DNA of 64,000 nucleotides, from positions 124,001-188,000 of the forward strand of contig NZ_JAUAOA010000004.1 of the NCBI RefSeq assembly GCF_030542965.1, written 5' to 3'. A program made the position numbers and the translations under genes. Below the pieces are notes generated by a model that had not been told where the DNA came from, did not search any database, and worked only from the letters and a program-made list of their open reading frames with translations. Positions 52,867 through 62,146 of the stretch are shown here, one piece after another; within the stretch, counting starts at the first letter, position 1, and each line of letters starts with the position of its first letter. The stretch comes from Azotosporobacter soli (GTDB taxonomy: Bacteria; Bacillota; Negativicutes; SG130).

Positions 52867-54384
52867 GTGAGTAAAGATTATGATTTATATATAAATGGAC
52901 AATTTAGCAAAGGGGAGAACGAAGCGCGGCTTACGGTTATTAATCCAAGCGACGAAAGCGTTGTCGGCAGTGTGCCAAGTGCGACGCTGGCGGAGACGGA
53001 TGCGGCCGTCGCGGCCGCGCGACTTGCTTTTGACAGCGGCGTCTGGAGCGGTTTGTCGCCAGCGCAGCGCGCCGAAGCGTTGCTGCGCATCGCAGCTGAA
53101 GTCAAAGCCGATCAAGAGACATTGGTGGATTTATTGATCAAGGAATCCGGTTCGACGGTCGGGAAAGCGAACGGCGAAGTGAACCTTGCAATAAAGACGC
53201 TTACTTATTATGCGAAACTGCTGCAAAGTCCGTACGAAGAGGCTGCGATCGCAGCGGACGAAGAGGCGGCTTTATACAGTCATAATTTTATCCGGCGCGA
53301 GGCGATCGGTGTTTGCGCAGCGATCGTGCCCTGGAATTTCCCGCTGTCGCTTGGCGTATGGAAGATCGCACCTGCGCTCGCTGCCGGCAATACGATCGTC
53401 GTAAAACCGCCGAGTGAAGCGCCGCTTGCGCTGCTTGCGTTTGCAAAGGCGGTTCACAGAGCGGGTCTGCCAAAGGGCGTTTTCAATATGCTGACGGGTT
53501 CAGGAAAAGTGATCGGTGAAGCGCTGGCCGCGCATCCGTTGGTGGACAAGGTCGCCTTCACCGGTTCGACTGAAGTCGGCAAGCGCGTGATGAGCCTGGC
53601 TGCACAGTCTAACCTGAAAATCACCACGCTCGAGCTGGGCGGTAAGTCGGCGAATATTCTGCTGGAAGATGCTGATTTAGACGAAGCGATTGACGGAGCG
53701 CTGTTCGCTTTTCTCTATCACAGCGGACAGGTGTGTGAGTCGGGGACGCGGCTCCTGGTACCGCGCAGCAAATACGAGGAAGTGATCAAACGTTTGGTCG
53801 AACGCGCCGAGAAACTAAAGATCGGCGATCCCGGTGATCCTGAAACGTCGATTGGGCCGGTCATTTCAAAGCGGCAGCAGGAAAAAATTGCAGCCTACAT
53901 CAGCGGCGCGATTAAAGAGGGTGCTCGTTTGGTATTGGGCGGCGAACCGCTGAGCGGAAAAACGTTCGAGAAAGGTTTCTGGGTGCGGCCGACTATTTTT
54001 GCCGATGTGAAAAACGAGATGACGATTGCGCGCGAGGAAATCTTCGGACCGGTGCTTTCTGTAATCGCCTATGACAGTGAAGAGGAAGCGATCCGCATTG
54101 CGAATGACAGTATTTATGGTTTGGGCGGCGGCGTATGGTCAAAGGATTATCGTCGTGCTGTCGAGGTGGCAAAACAGTTGCGCACTGGTACGGTATGGAT
54201 CAACTCCTATCATCTGCTGAGTCCAATCGCGCCGTTCGGCGGCTACAAACAAAGCGGCATTGGTCGAGAACTGGGGCTGCAGGGCTTGCTGGCCTATACG
54301 CAGACCAAACACATCCATCTTGATCTGGCGAATGACCGTGGAGCACGCTATCAGCGCTTTCTCGGGCAAGCGACGAAAAAATAA
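52867..54384 (+). CDS. NAD(P)-dependent aldehyde dehydrogenase
   Basis: This 505-residue ALDH-superfamily enzyme has the active-site Glu in LELGGKSANILLEDADLD and Cys in HSGQVCESGTRLLVP. The NAD site is seen in VPWNFPLSLGVWK, and the C-terminal IAPFGGYKQSGIGRELG motif is present. It oxidises an aldehyde to the acid. With the upstream alcohol dehydrogenase it could handle one aldehyde in both directions. The ribosome site AAGAAGGG is too near the ATG at 52858 and fits the GTG at 52867. The next gene starts 13 bases after the stop. Confidence 0.9.
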   Translation: MSKDYDLYINGQFSKGENEARLTVINPSDESVVGSVPSATLAETDAAVAAARLAFDSGVWSGLSPAQRAEALLRIAAEVKADQETLVDLLIKESGSTVGKANGEVNLAIKTLTYYAKLLQSPYEEAAIAADEEAALYSHNFIRREAIGVCAAIVPWNFPLSLGVWKIAPALAAGNTIVVKPPSEAPLALLAFAKAVHRAGLPKGVFNMLTGSGKVIGEALAAHPLVDKVAFTGSTEVGKRVMSLAAQSNLKITTLELGGKSANILLEDADLDEAIDGALFAFLYHSGQVCESGTRLLVPRSKYEEVIKRLVERAEKLKIGDPGDPETSIGPVISKRQQEKIAAYISGAIKEGARLVLGGEPLSGKTFEKGFWVRPTIFADVKNEMTIAREEIFGPVLSVIAYDSEEEAIRIANDSIYGLGGGVWSKDYRRAVEVAKQLRTGTVWINSYHLLSPIAPFGGYKQSGIGRELGLQGLLAYTQTKHIHLDLANDRGARYQRFLGQATKK

Positions 54385-54397
54385 GGAGTGACTTTTG

Positions 54398-55135
54398 ATG
54401 AATACGACAATTGAAACGATAAAAAATCACCGTTCGATTCGCAATTATTTAGAGCGCGAAGTGCCGGATGAGATGCTGCAGGAAATTTTAGCGGCGGCTA
54501 GAGCGATGCCGACATCGATCAACGGGCAGCAACTTTCGATCATCGTGGTAAAAGACAAAGCGAAAAAAGAAGCGATGGCGCATCTGGCCGGGGATCAGGC
54601 CTGGATTGCGCAGGCTCCGGTCTTCCTGATTTTTGTCGCCGATTATTACAAGGCGCATTTGGCAGGCGAAAAAAATGGCTTGCCGGAAATTATCCATGAA
54701 AGCGTGGAAGGCGCATTGGTGGGAACGTTTGATGCGGGACTTGCAATGGGCGCGGCGATCATTGCAGCTGAATCTATGGGCCTGGGCATTGTACCGATCG
54801 GCGCGGTGCGGCGCAAGCCAAATGAAATGATTGAATTACTCGAGCTGCCGCCATACACGTATCCGTTGGTTGGACTGGTTGTCGGCTACCCGGCTGACGC
54901 GTCGGCGCAAAAACCAAGAATGCCGGTCGCGGCGCTCGTGCATCAGGAAACGTATGACGCCGCTGCGATGCGTGACGCTATTGACGAATATGACGTCACG
55001 ATGGAACAGTATTATAGCATACGCGGCGATAAAGTCAGTAATTGGAGCCAGCAAATTGCCGGCACATACAAGCAGGTTTATTTTCCTGAAGTGTATGGCA
55101 GCATTAAACGACAAGGCTTTATTAATGACAAATAA
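54398..55135 (+). CDS. NfsA/NfrA-like nitroreductase
   Basis: This 245-residue flavin reductase of the NfsA/NfrA group has TIKNHRSIRNYLEREV, MPTSINGQQLSIIVV and GLGIVPIGAVRRKPNEMIEL, with a C-terminal extension that these NADPH-dependent FMN enzymes use (YYSIRGDKVSNWSQQIA). Expected substrates are nitro compounds, quinones or flavins. Its place as third gene of the aldehyde operon suggests a general electrophile-stress response. The ATG at 54398 follows AAGGAG. A long hairpin ends the operon at 55159. Confidence 0.88.
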   Translation: MNTTIETIKNHRSIRNYLEREVPDEMLQEILAAARAMPTSINGQQLSIIVVKDKAKKEAMAHLAGDQAWIAQAPVFLIFVADYYKAHLAGEKNGLPEIIHESVEGALVGTFDAGLAMGAAIIAAESMGLGIVPIGAVRRKPNEMIELLELPPYTYPLVGLVVGYPADASAQKPRMPVAALVHQETYDAAAMRDAIDEYDVTMEQYYSIRGDKVSNWSQQIAGTYKQVYFPEVYGSIKRQGFINDK

Positions 55136-55158
55136 AGAAAAAATAAATGCCTGAAAGC

Positions 55159-55199
55159 ACCTGCAAATACTTGTAAAAAAATTACAAATATTTGCAGGT
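55159..55199 (+). terminator. Terminator of the dehydrogenase operon
   Basis: An 18-base arm at 55159-55176 pairs with 55182-55199 with one mismatch around AAAAA, followed by ACTTGTATTTTATT. The stem is long but AT-rich. Confidence 0.65.
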
Positions 55200-55294
55200 A
55201 CTTGTATTTTATTGTCGAATACTAAGAGCAATGAAGCAGCGAAGACCTCGTATCTCTTCCTCGTGGCAACATTAAAATGCAAGGAGGGATTCTG

Positions 55295-56350
55295 ATGGCA
55301 ATCGGTGATAAGAAAAGAGTGGACGGCGACCTGGATCTCAATAACGTCAGACTGGAAGACGTAATCGACATTGAATTTCTGCAGAAATTTCAGGATGACT
55401 TCGCCACCGGTGTTGGTTTGGCGAGCGTCACGGTCGATCCGGAGGGGAATCCTGTAACTAAGCCCAGCCGTTATATCCGGTTTTGCATGGATTATACCCA
55501 TGCGACGGAAACCGGCGACAGGCGCTGCGCGGAATCGCATCGCAAATGCGGCGAAGAAGCGGCAAGAACCGGCAAACCGGTTGTTGCCGAATGCCATGCC
55601 GGCTTGATCGATTTTGCTGCGCCGATCATGCTGGAAGGACGATTGATCGGTACGATCCTGGGCGGGCAGGTCTTGACCGGGCCGCCGGTGGAAGGGAAAT
55701 ACCGGCAAATTGCCAAGGAAATCGGCGTAAATGAAGACGAATATGTCGAAGCTTCGAAAGAAGCGCGCATTTTGACGCGCGAAAGCATTGAAGCGGCGGC
55801 GAATGTGCTCTTCATCGTGGCGAACAGTCTTTCCGGCGCCGCGTATCGGCAGATGAAACTGAAAAGCGTCGTCAATACGCTTAGTGACGGAGCGCATCAG
55901 ATTTCGGCTACGATGGAGGAATTGGCGGCTTCGGCTTCGACGGTGAGCGACAACCAGGCGAATCTGAATGAAGAGATCAAGAATGTGAATGTGGTCACCG
56001 GCAAGATCGATGAGGTCATGGATTTTATCAAGGATATCGCGGATGAAACGCGTCTGCTTGGCTTGAACGCGGCGATCGAAGCGGCGCGGGCGGGCGAAGC
56101 CGGTCTTGGCTTCGGCGTTGTGGCGCAGGAGATCAGGAATCTTTCGGCGGACTCCAAACAGACGGTCAGCAAGATCAAGGATCTGACGACGATCATCAAG
56201 GAATCGGTCGAGAAAACCGTCAGGATGGGCGGCGAGACGACGACGACGATTCATCAGCAGGCCGCGGCGATCGAGCAGGTGACGGCGAGCATCCAGGAAA
56301 TCAGTAGTCTGAGCGAGTTGCTGAGCGAAATGGCAAATAAAGGCGGCTGA
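55295..56350 (+). CDS. PocR-domain soluble chemoreceptor-like protein
   Basis: This 351-residue soluble protein has an N-terminal PocR sensory domain (about 14-175; [20 protein letters not shown], then [16 protein letters not shown] with paired Cys and [16 protein letters not shown]). A short MCP-type signalling domain follows ([35 protein letters not shown]). It has no HAMP or membrane helix. PocR domains bind small ligands such as propanediol-type molecules. AAGGAGGG precedes the ATG at 55295. A cheW gene starts 32 bases after the stop, so receptor and coupling protein are made together. Confidence 0.85.
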   Translation: MAIGDKKRVDGDLDLNNVRLEDVIDIEFLQKFQDDFATGVGLASVTVDPEGNPVTKPSRYIRFCMDYTHATETGDRRCAESHRKCGEEAARTGKPVVAECHAGLIDFAAPIMLEGRLIGTILGGQVLTGPPVEGKYRQIAKEIGVNEDEYVEASKEARILTRESIEAAANVLFIVANSLSGAAYRQMKLKSVVNTLSDGAHQISATMEELAASASTVSDNQANLNEEIKNVNVVTGKIDEVMDFIKDIADETRLLGLNAAIEAARAGEAGLGFGVVAQEIRNLSADSKQTVSKIKDLTTIIKESVEKTVRMGGETTTTIHQQAAAIEQVTASIQEISSLSELLSEMANKGG

Positions 56351-56382
56351 TGAGCCGATTCGGCTGAAAGGAGGCGAAATTG

Positions 56383-56850
56383 GTGAGCAAGCAATTTGTC
56401 GTTTTCTCGATAAACGAAGAAGAATACGGCTTTGACGTTTCGGCAGTCAACGGAATTCTGCGCGCCAAAAAATTCACGATCAAGACGATGCCGGGCACGT
56501 CGAAAGTGATCGAAGGGATCATCAATGTGCGAAACAGCATCAATTACGTATTGAACCTGCGGCATAAATTCGGTCTTGTGCCGCGCGAAATGGATGAAGA
56601 GAGCAAGTTCATCATGCTCAACATCGGCGAGTCGAATGCCTGCTGCATCGCCGATGAGGTCACGGACATCATGAAGCTGGAAGAGGAGGACATACAGGCG
56701 GCGCCGACGTTTGTCAGCGGAATCAGTGCGAAGTATATTGAAGGAATCGGGAAAATGGATGAGCGGATCATCATCATCTTGAATCCGCAGAACATCTTGA
56801 ACCTGGAGGAACGCGTCAGCATCGAAGAAGCGGCTGCTGCCGCCAAGTAG
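56383..56850 (+). CDS. cheW: CheW chemotaxis coupling protein
   Basis: This 155-residue single-domain CheW protein (FVVFSINEEEYGFDVSAVNG, then GIINVRNSINYVLNLRHKFG and IGKMDERIIIILNPQNIL) links receptors to the kinase CheA. No cheA, cheY or cheB is in the window. Its gene follows the PocR-type receptor, so it probably serves that receptor's signalling array. I chose the GTG at 56383 after AAAGGAGGCG. A TTG one codon earlier is the alternative. A terminator follows at 56903. Confidence 0.9.
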   Translation: MSKQFVVFSINEEEYGFDVSAVNGILRAKKFTIKTMPGTSKVIEGIINVRNSINYVLNLRHKFGLVPREMDEESKFIMLNIGESNACCIADEVTDIMKLEEEDIQAAPTFVSGISAKYIEGIGKMDERIIIILNPQNILNLEERVSIEEAAAAAK

Positions 56851-56902
56851 AGGCTTTTGACGCGCGCAGGGAAAACTGAAAAAAGGCCGAGAACGGTCGA
56901 CG

Positions 56903-56943
56903 AAGAGCCATGCGAAAATGAAAATTTTGCAAGGCTCTTTTTG
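56903..56943 (+). terminator. Terminator after cheW
   Basis: AAGAGCC and GGCTCTT arms (56903-56909 and 56932-56938), extended by an AT-rich inner stem, end in TTTTT. Confidence 0.7.
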
Positions 56944-57022
56944 GCAGAAAAAGGCAAGGGATTTTATGCGATGATGGCGAAGTAAGTGCTAATACTATGC
57001 GGCTAGTAAAGGGGGTAAAGAA

Positions 57023-58183
57023 ATGGAGAAACAATGGGAACTGAAAAAGTTTGTTGCCCCTGAAATCATATTCGGTTTAGGCGCGATCGACTTGGCGGGA
57101 CGGTATGCCGTCAATCTCGGCGCACGAAAGGTCATGGTCGTCAGTGACAGCGGCGTCATCGCGGCAGGCTGGACGAAACGCGTCACAGACAGTCTGACGG
57201 AGGCGGGGCTGTCTTATGAAGTTTTTGCCGAGATCAGCGCGAACCCGCGCGATCATCAGGTCATGGCCGGAGCGCAGTTTTACCACGCGCAGCGCTGCAA
57301 TGCATTGTTGGCGGTCGGCGGCGGCAGCCCGATGGACTGCGCGAAGGCGATCGGCATCGTTGCCAGCAATGGCGGCGATATCCGCGAGTTCGAGGGAGTG
57401 GACAAGGTGGCGCATCCGATGCCGCCTTTGCTTTGCGTTCCGACGACGGCGGGAAGTTCAGCCGATGTATCGCAGTTTGCGATCATTACCGATTCAGAGC
57501 GTCACGTAAAGATGGCGATCGTCAGTAAGACGATCGTGCCGGATATCGCCTTGATCGATCCGAACACCTTGCTGACGATGCCGGACTATCTGGCGGCCTG
57601 TACCGGCGTCGATGCGCTGGTGCATGCGATCGAAGCCTATGTCTCGAACGTTCATTGGCCGCTGGCCGATCTGCACGCACTGGAGGCGATCCGCCTGATT
57701 CATACCTATCTGCCGCTGGCGATCGCACAGCCGCAGGAAGTGAACTACCGCGCGCAGGTGATGCTGGCCAGCATGGAAGCCGGGCTGGCTTTTTCCAACG
57801 CGATCTTAGGCGCAGTGCATGCGCTGGCGCATAGTCTGGGCGGTTTGCTCGACCTGCCTCATGGCGAGTGCAATGCGATCCTGCTCGAACATGTCGTGGC
57901 GATGAATTTTTCGGCCTGTCCGGAGCGTTATAATGTGATCGGCGAAGCGATGGGGCTGAACCTGAGGAACTTGTCGCAGGAGGAACAGCGGCATGCGCTG
58001 GTGCATGAACTGGCGCGTTTTCGCAGATCGGTTGGCTTGTCCCGCACGTTGCGCGAACTGGGGATGACACGGGAGCAGGTTCCCAGTCTGGCGGGATATG
58101 CGGTGCAAGATGTCTGTATGGCAACGAATCCGCGGGTGCTGACCCGGCGCGAGGTGGAAGAAGTGTATGAACAGGCATTCTGA
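57023..58183 (+). CDS. Iron-containing alcohol dehydrogenase
   Basis: This 386-residue group III alcohol dehydrogenase has the nucleotide motif VGGGSPMDCAKAIGIVA and metal ligands in TGVDALVHAIEAYVS (Asp, His), AVHALAHSLGG (His) and DLPHGECNAILL (His). It resembles ethanol, 1,3-propanediol or butanol dehydrogenases more than YqhD. It is not close to the copy at 51663 at the active-site motifs. AAAGGGGGTAAAG precedes the ATG. Its end overlaps the sensor kinase start by 17 bases, an unusual coupling of an enzyme with a kinase. Confidence 0.9.
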   Translation: MEKQWELKKFVAPEIIFGLGAIDLAGRYAVNLGARKVMVVSDSGVIAAGWTKRVTDSLTEAGLSYEVFAEISANPRDHQVMAGAQFYHAQRCNALLAVGGGSPMDCAKAIGIVASNGGDIREFEGVDKVAHPMPPLLCVPTTAGSSADVSQFAIITDSERHVKMAIVSKTIVPDIALIDPNTLLTMPDYLAACTGVDALVHAIEAYVSNVHWPLADLHALEAIRLIHTYLPLAIAQPQEVNYRAQVMLASMEAGLAFSNAILGAVHALAHSLGGLLDLPHGECNAILLEHVVAMNFSACPERYNVIGEAMGLNLRNLSQEEQRHALVHELARFRRSVGLSRTLRELGMTREQVPSLAGYAVQDVCMATNPRVLTRREVEEVYEQAF

Positions 58184-59546
58184 TGCGAAAGAAAACAGCG
58201 CGGAATTGCGCGAAAAACTGATCGGCTTGGGCGACGTGTCGATGCGCAAGAGTTATTATCCGGAACTGCAGGAGCGCCTCGATGAACTGGAGCGTTTTAA
58301 GACGCTGCTCGACCATTGCAACGATTATATTTTTCTGGCGCGGGCGGCTGACGGCGCTTTGATCGACGTCAGCGCTTCGGCGCGCAGTCAGCTTGGCTAT
58401 GAAGAGGAAGCACTAAAAAAAACTTCGATCTATGATTTGTTTTTTCCGGGCTTGCTGGAACCGCTGATCGAAAAATTAAGCGGACAGGCTACGGAAACGG
58501 AAGAGAAGATCATGCTGGTGACCGAGTTGAAACGCGGCGACGGTGCAGTTATGCCGGTAGAGATCAGTTTTCGCATCGTTGTCTTTGCCGCGCTCTATTA
58601 TGTAGTGATCGTCGCGCGCGATATCACGGAACGCAAGCGCTCGATGGATGAATTGCGCAGGGCGCATGACCAACTGGAAGAGAAAGTGGAAAGCCGCACG
58701 CAGGAATTAATGGCGGCGAACGAAGAATTGCGCGCGATAAACGAAGAGCTGCAAAATGCATTCACGCAGCTGACGAAAATGCACAACCAACTGGTGGAAG
58801 CGGAAAAAATGGCGGCACTAGGCAGCATGGTTGCCGGAGTGGCGCATGAAATAAACACGCCGGTAGGCCTTGGCGTCACGCTGGCTTCGCATTTGACGGA
58901 AATCACGCAACGCGCGGCGGAGAAAATGGCGCAGGGCGTATTGCGACGCCAGGAACTGACGGATTATTTTCAGGACTGTCAGGAAGCGGCACAAATATTA
59001 CTGGGAAATTTAAATCGCACGGCAAGCCTAGTGCAAAGCTTCAAGCAGGTATCGGTCGATCAGATCAGCGAACAGCAGCGAAGTTTCAATGTCAAGGATT
59101 ATCTGGAAGACATCCTGCGTAGTTTGCATTCGAGACTGAAAAAGACGAAGCACCAAATTCAGATTGATTGCCGGGACGAAATTGTGATTGATAGTTATCC
59201 AGGACCGTTTGCCCAAGTAATGATGAATTTGCTGATGAACAGTTTGATTCACGGCTACGAAGACGGTGTTTCAGGAACGATCAAAATTTCATTCGCGGAA
59301 GAAGGCAATGAGTTTGTTTTGTTGTATCAGGATGACGGAAAAGGGATTGCGCCGGATGCGTTATCGAAAATATTTGATCCCTTTTTTACCAGCAACCGCA
59401 GCGGCGGAAACACCGGGTTGGGTTTGCATATTTTGTATAATATCGTTAGGCAAATCTTTAAAGGCACAGTAAACTGCCGTAGCCGCTTGGGCGAAGGTGC
59501 AGTCTTTGAAATTCGCTTTCCTAAAATGCATGCCAGCATAGAATAA
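58167..59546 (+). CDS. Soluble PAS sensor histidine kinase
   Basis: This 459-residue kinase has no membrane helix. Residues about 30-165 form a PAS domain (LDHCNDYIFLARAADGALIDV ... VVIVARDITERKRS), then a coiled coil, the H-box in MVAGVAHEINTPVGLGVTLA and an HATPase (NLLMNSLIHGY, DDGKG, FDPFFTSNRSG, NTGLGLHILYNI). The C-terminal half closely parallels the kinase at 23203 (same H-box and KSFKQVS segment). The ATG lies inside the end of the alcohol dehydrogenase gene (17-base overlap), so the two are translated together. It has no adjacent response regulator. Confidence 0.85.
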   Translation: MNRHSDAKENSAELREKLIGLGDVSMRKSYYPELQERLDELERFKTLLDHCNDYIFLARAADGALIDVSASARSQLGYEEEALKKTSIYDLFFPGLLEPLIEKLSGQATETEEKIMLVTELKRGDGAVMPVEISFRIVVFAALYYVVIVARDITERKRSMDELRRAHDQLEEKVESRTQELMAANEELRAINEELQNAFTQLTKMHNQLVEAEKMAALGSMVAGVAHEINTPVGLGVTLASHLTEITQRAAEKMAQGVLRRQELTDYFQDCQEAAQILLGNLNRTASLVQSFKQVSVDQISEQQRSFNVKDYLEDILRSLHSRLKKTKHQIQIDCRDEIVIDSYPGPFAQVMMNLLMNSLIHGYEDGVSGTIKISFAEEGNEFVLLYQDDGKGIAPDALSKIFDPFFTSNRSGGNTGLGLHILYNIVRQIFKGTVNCRSRLGEGAVFEIRFPKMHASIE

Positions 59547-59555
59547 AAAGCGTTG

Positions 59556-59592
59556 AAAAGCTCTTGCCGTTCTAAGGTAGGAGCTTTTTGTT
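59556..59592 (+). terminator. Terminator after the sensor kinase
   Basis: AAAAGCTC (59556-59563) pairs with GAGCTTTT (59581-59588), followed by TGTTAAA. It ends the alcohol dehydrogenase and kinase operon. Confidence 0.7.
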
Positions 59593-59722
59593 AAAAAAAT
59601 GTTAAGTGGCAGGTGGTTTTCGTATGTTTGGAGAAAAGGGTGAGATTGGTCCAAAAAAAGGTCGATTATTTGAAAAAAGATAGGAAGGATGTATAATAAT
59701 ACAGTATGAATGGGAGGGGTAT

Positions 59723-61756
59723 ATGGTGAGGATTACCAAAGTACGCACGCGCTTGTTAATGATGTTGCTGCCGTTTTTCGTTTTTTCTTTTTTGGTTCTT
59801 TCCGGCGTAAGTTATTATTTTTCAACGCAAGCATTGACGAAAAGTTCCAATGAAACGGCGCTGTCGATCAACGCAGATTATTCGAATCAAATTCGCGCGA
59901 TTGTTGATGACCGGGTCGTAGAGCTGGAAGATCTGGCCAGCAATTGGACGATCCATGAGAATGCCGATACGGCGAAAATTGTCAGGCTGCTGGCGGAAAC
60001 GCATAAACGAACCGGTGACTTTGACAATATCAACTTTCTGCAGCCAAACGGCAGCGGCGTTCGCTATGACGGAAGCACGACCAACGTGGCGGATCGTGAA
60101 TATGTGAAGCAGGTGGTCAGCACGAAGAAGACATACATCTCGGACCCGATTCTGGCCAGGGCTAACGGCAAACAGGCGATCATCATCGCGTTGCCGGTGC
60201 TGGAAAACGGAAGACTGGTCGGCATCATTACCGGCAATGTCTCGCTCGAGCGGATCTCGGAATTGATCAAAGAGAGCCGCTTCAAAGAGAGCGGTTTTGT
60301 CACGATCATCCACAGTTCCGGCACAATCGTGGCGCACGGCAGACAGCCGGAATTGAACGGCCGCTTGAATGTCGCGCAAAAACAGATCGATCCCGAACTG
60401 AAGACGAAAGTAAGCGAAGTCGATCAAAACCTCACCGCGCTCTTTGAAGCCGCCAAGGCGGATAAGCAGGTGATCGGTCAATATACGAATCTCGACGGCG
60501 TCAAGCATGTCGGCGTCTTTGCCCCGCTGCAGCTACCGGGCAGCCAAAAGTGGATCACGGTCGTATCGGCGCCGGAGTCTGAGGTGACGCAGGCGACGCA
60601 AAAACTCGCGAATACGCTACTGCTGATTTCGGCGCTGTTCATCGCGATCGCGGTGTTCTTCATTATCTATATCAGCAAGAGTTTTGCCAAACCGATACAG
60701 TTGATGCGCGATGAATGCATCGCGTTAGCGGACGGCGATCTGAGCATCCGAGGCGTTCAGGTGCAGTCCGAGGACGAAATCGGCCAACTTGCGCAAGGGT
60801 TCCAGGCGATGCGTCTGAACCTGCGGCAAATGGTCGAGCAGGTGCAGGCGCAGGCGGAGAGCGTCAGTGCCTCGAGCGAAGAACTGACAGCCAGCGCCGA
60901 ACAGTCGGCGCAGGCGACGCATCAGGTGGCGGAGGCTGTCGGCGAAGTCGCGCATGGTGCGGAAAAACAATCGAAAGCGGTCGACAGTACGGCGATCGTT
61001 GTTGAACAAATGTCGGCGAGCATCGAGCAAGTTGCGGCCAATGCCAATGTCGTTTCCGGCGTGGCCGATAAGACCTCGGCTGCTGCGACGCAGGGCAACA
61101 GCGCGGTAACCGCCGCGATGCGTCAGATGGAGCTGATTGAAAAAACGGTTTCCAGCTCAGGACAGGTTGTCACGAAACTGGGTGAGCGTTCAAAAGAAAT
61201 CGGCCAGATTGTCGATACAATCGCCGGCATTTCCGGACAGACGAATCTGTTGGCGTTGAACGCCGCGATCGAAGCGGCGCGCGCGGGCGAGCAGGGACGC
61301 GGTTTTGCGGTCGTCGCGGAAGAGGTGCGCAAACTGGCCGAGCAATCGCAGGAAGCGGCCAAGCAAATCGCCGATTTGATCGGTGAGATTCAGACCGACA
61401 CCGATAAGGCGGTCGTCGCGATGGAGGAAGGCTCACGCGAGGTTAAAGCGGGAACGGATGTCTTTAACAGCGCCGGACAGGCGTTTAGCGATATCGTGAC
61501 GTTGGTCGGCGAAGTCTCAGTGCAAATCAGAAGCATTTCAGACGAGATTCAGCATATGGCTTCCGGCAGTCAGCAGATCGTTGCTTCCGTGCATGACATC
61601 GAGGCGATCAGCAAGGATACGGCCGCACAAACCGAGACCGTGTCTGCCGCGACGCAGCAGCAGTCTGCGACGATGTCGGAAATTGCAACGTCCAGTCTGG
61701 CGCTGGCCAGGATGGCCGAAGAATTGCAAGTGGCGGTTGGCAAGTTTAGAGTATAA
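59723..61756 (+). CDS. Methyl-accepting chemotaxis protein with dCache sensor
   Basis: This 677-residue receptor has helix 1 (about 12-34, [19 protein letters not shown]) and a large extracellular dCache-type domain (about 40-295; [50 protein letters not shown]). Helix 2 (about 300-320), a HAMP (to about 375) and a full signalling domain follow ([38 protein letters not shown]). dCache receptors usually bind amino acids or organic acids directly. The ATG is preceded by GGGAGGGG. It is transcribed alone. Confidence 0.92.
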   Translation: MVRITKVRTRLLMMLLPFFVFSFLVLSGVSYYFSTQALTKSSNETALSINADYSNQIRAIVDDRVVELEDLASNWTIHENADTAKIVRLLAETHKRTGDFDNINFLQPNGSGVRYDGSTTNVADREYVKQVVSTKKTYISDPILARANGKQAIIIALPVLENGRLVGIITGNVSLERISELIKESRFKESGFVTIIHSSGTIVAHGRQPELNGRLNVAQKQIDPELKTKVSEVDQNLTALFEAAKADKQVIGQYTNLDGVKHVGVFAPLQLPGSQKWITVVSAPESEVTQATQKLANTLLLISALFIAIAVFFIIYISKSFAKPIQLMRDECIALADGDLSIRGVQVQSEDEIGQLAQGFQAMRLNLRQMVEQVQAQAESVSASSEELTASAEQSAQATHQVAEAVGEVAHGAEKQSKAVDSTAIVVEQMSASIEQVAANANVVSGVADKTSAAATQGNSAVTAAMRQMELIEKTVSSSGQVVTKLGERSKEIGQIVDTIAGISGQTNLLALNAAIEAARAGEQGRGFAVVAEEVRKLAEQSQEAAKQIADLIGEIQTDTDKAVVAMEEGSREVKAGTDVFNSAGQAFSDIVTLVGEVSVQIRSISDEIQHMASGSQQIVASVHDIEAISKDTAAQTETVSAATQQQSATMSEIATSSLALARMAEELQVAVGKFRV

Positions 61757-61972
61757 TACAAACACGAATAACTGCGTCAGAGCAATATGCTTTGGCGCAG
61801 TTTGTCTTTTGGCGATGTTAAAAGAGGAAGCAGATATTATAATGGTGGACGATTCGGAACTTGATAAAGTAGTGGAACAAAGTTTAGGTCTTCGGCAGTC
61901 GGATTTGACGCTGTGAAAATTAGAACGGTAACGCTTGTTGTGAAACCGAGCGGAAAGACGAAAAGAAATAGA

Positions 61973-62001
61973 TTGACAATTTGCCCCCTCCTTTATAAAA
62001 T
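61973..62001 (+). promoter_or_regulatory. Promoter of the BglG-type operon leader
   Basis: TTGACA (61973-61978), a 17-base spacer and TAAAAT (61996-62001). It starts transcription just before the antiterminator RNA target at 62022. Confidence 0.65.
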
Positions 62002-62021
62002 GAAGCTGAAATCAATAAGCA

Positions 62022-62097
62022 GGATTGTTACCGCATAGCGGGCAAGACCTAGGTGCGACAAGGAACGGTATTGTCCTTGTTGTGCGTAGGCTTTTTT
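62022..62097 (+). promoter_or_regulatory. RNA antiterminator target (RAT) and overlapping terminator before the antiterminator gene
   Basis: GGATTGTTACCG (62022-62033) and CGGGCAAGACC (62039-62049) have the two-bulge pattern of LicT/SacY-type RAT hairpins. Immediately overlapping, arms at 62048-62064 and 62074-62090 form a terminator followed by CTTTTTTA. Binding of the BglG-type protein to the RAT would block the terminator. The gene thus controls itself. Confidence 0.85.
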
Positions 62098-62146
62098 ATT
62101 GCCGACCGTACAATGCAGCAAAAGAGGGAGGAGGATTTCTCCTACG

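Larger units (their letters stand above)
61757..62146. other. Intergenic region and leader of the antiterminator gene
   Basis: About 390 bases. A 34-codon frame at 61815-61916 (MVDDSELDKVVEQS) is too short and unsupported to call. The promoter at 61973 and the RNA antiterminator/terminator at 62022-62097 fill the rest, up to the ribosome site GAGGGAGGAGG at about 62124. Confidence 0.5.

Noticed and set aside
61815-61916. 34-codon frame with DSELD reminiscent of a Spo0E-type motif
   Set aside because: Too short, motif too near the end and order not that of Spo0E proteins. Probably chance within the leader.
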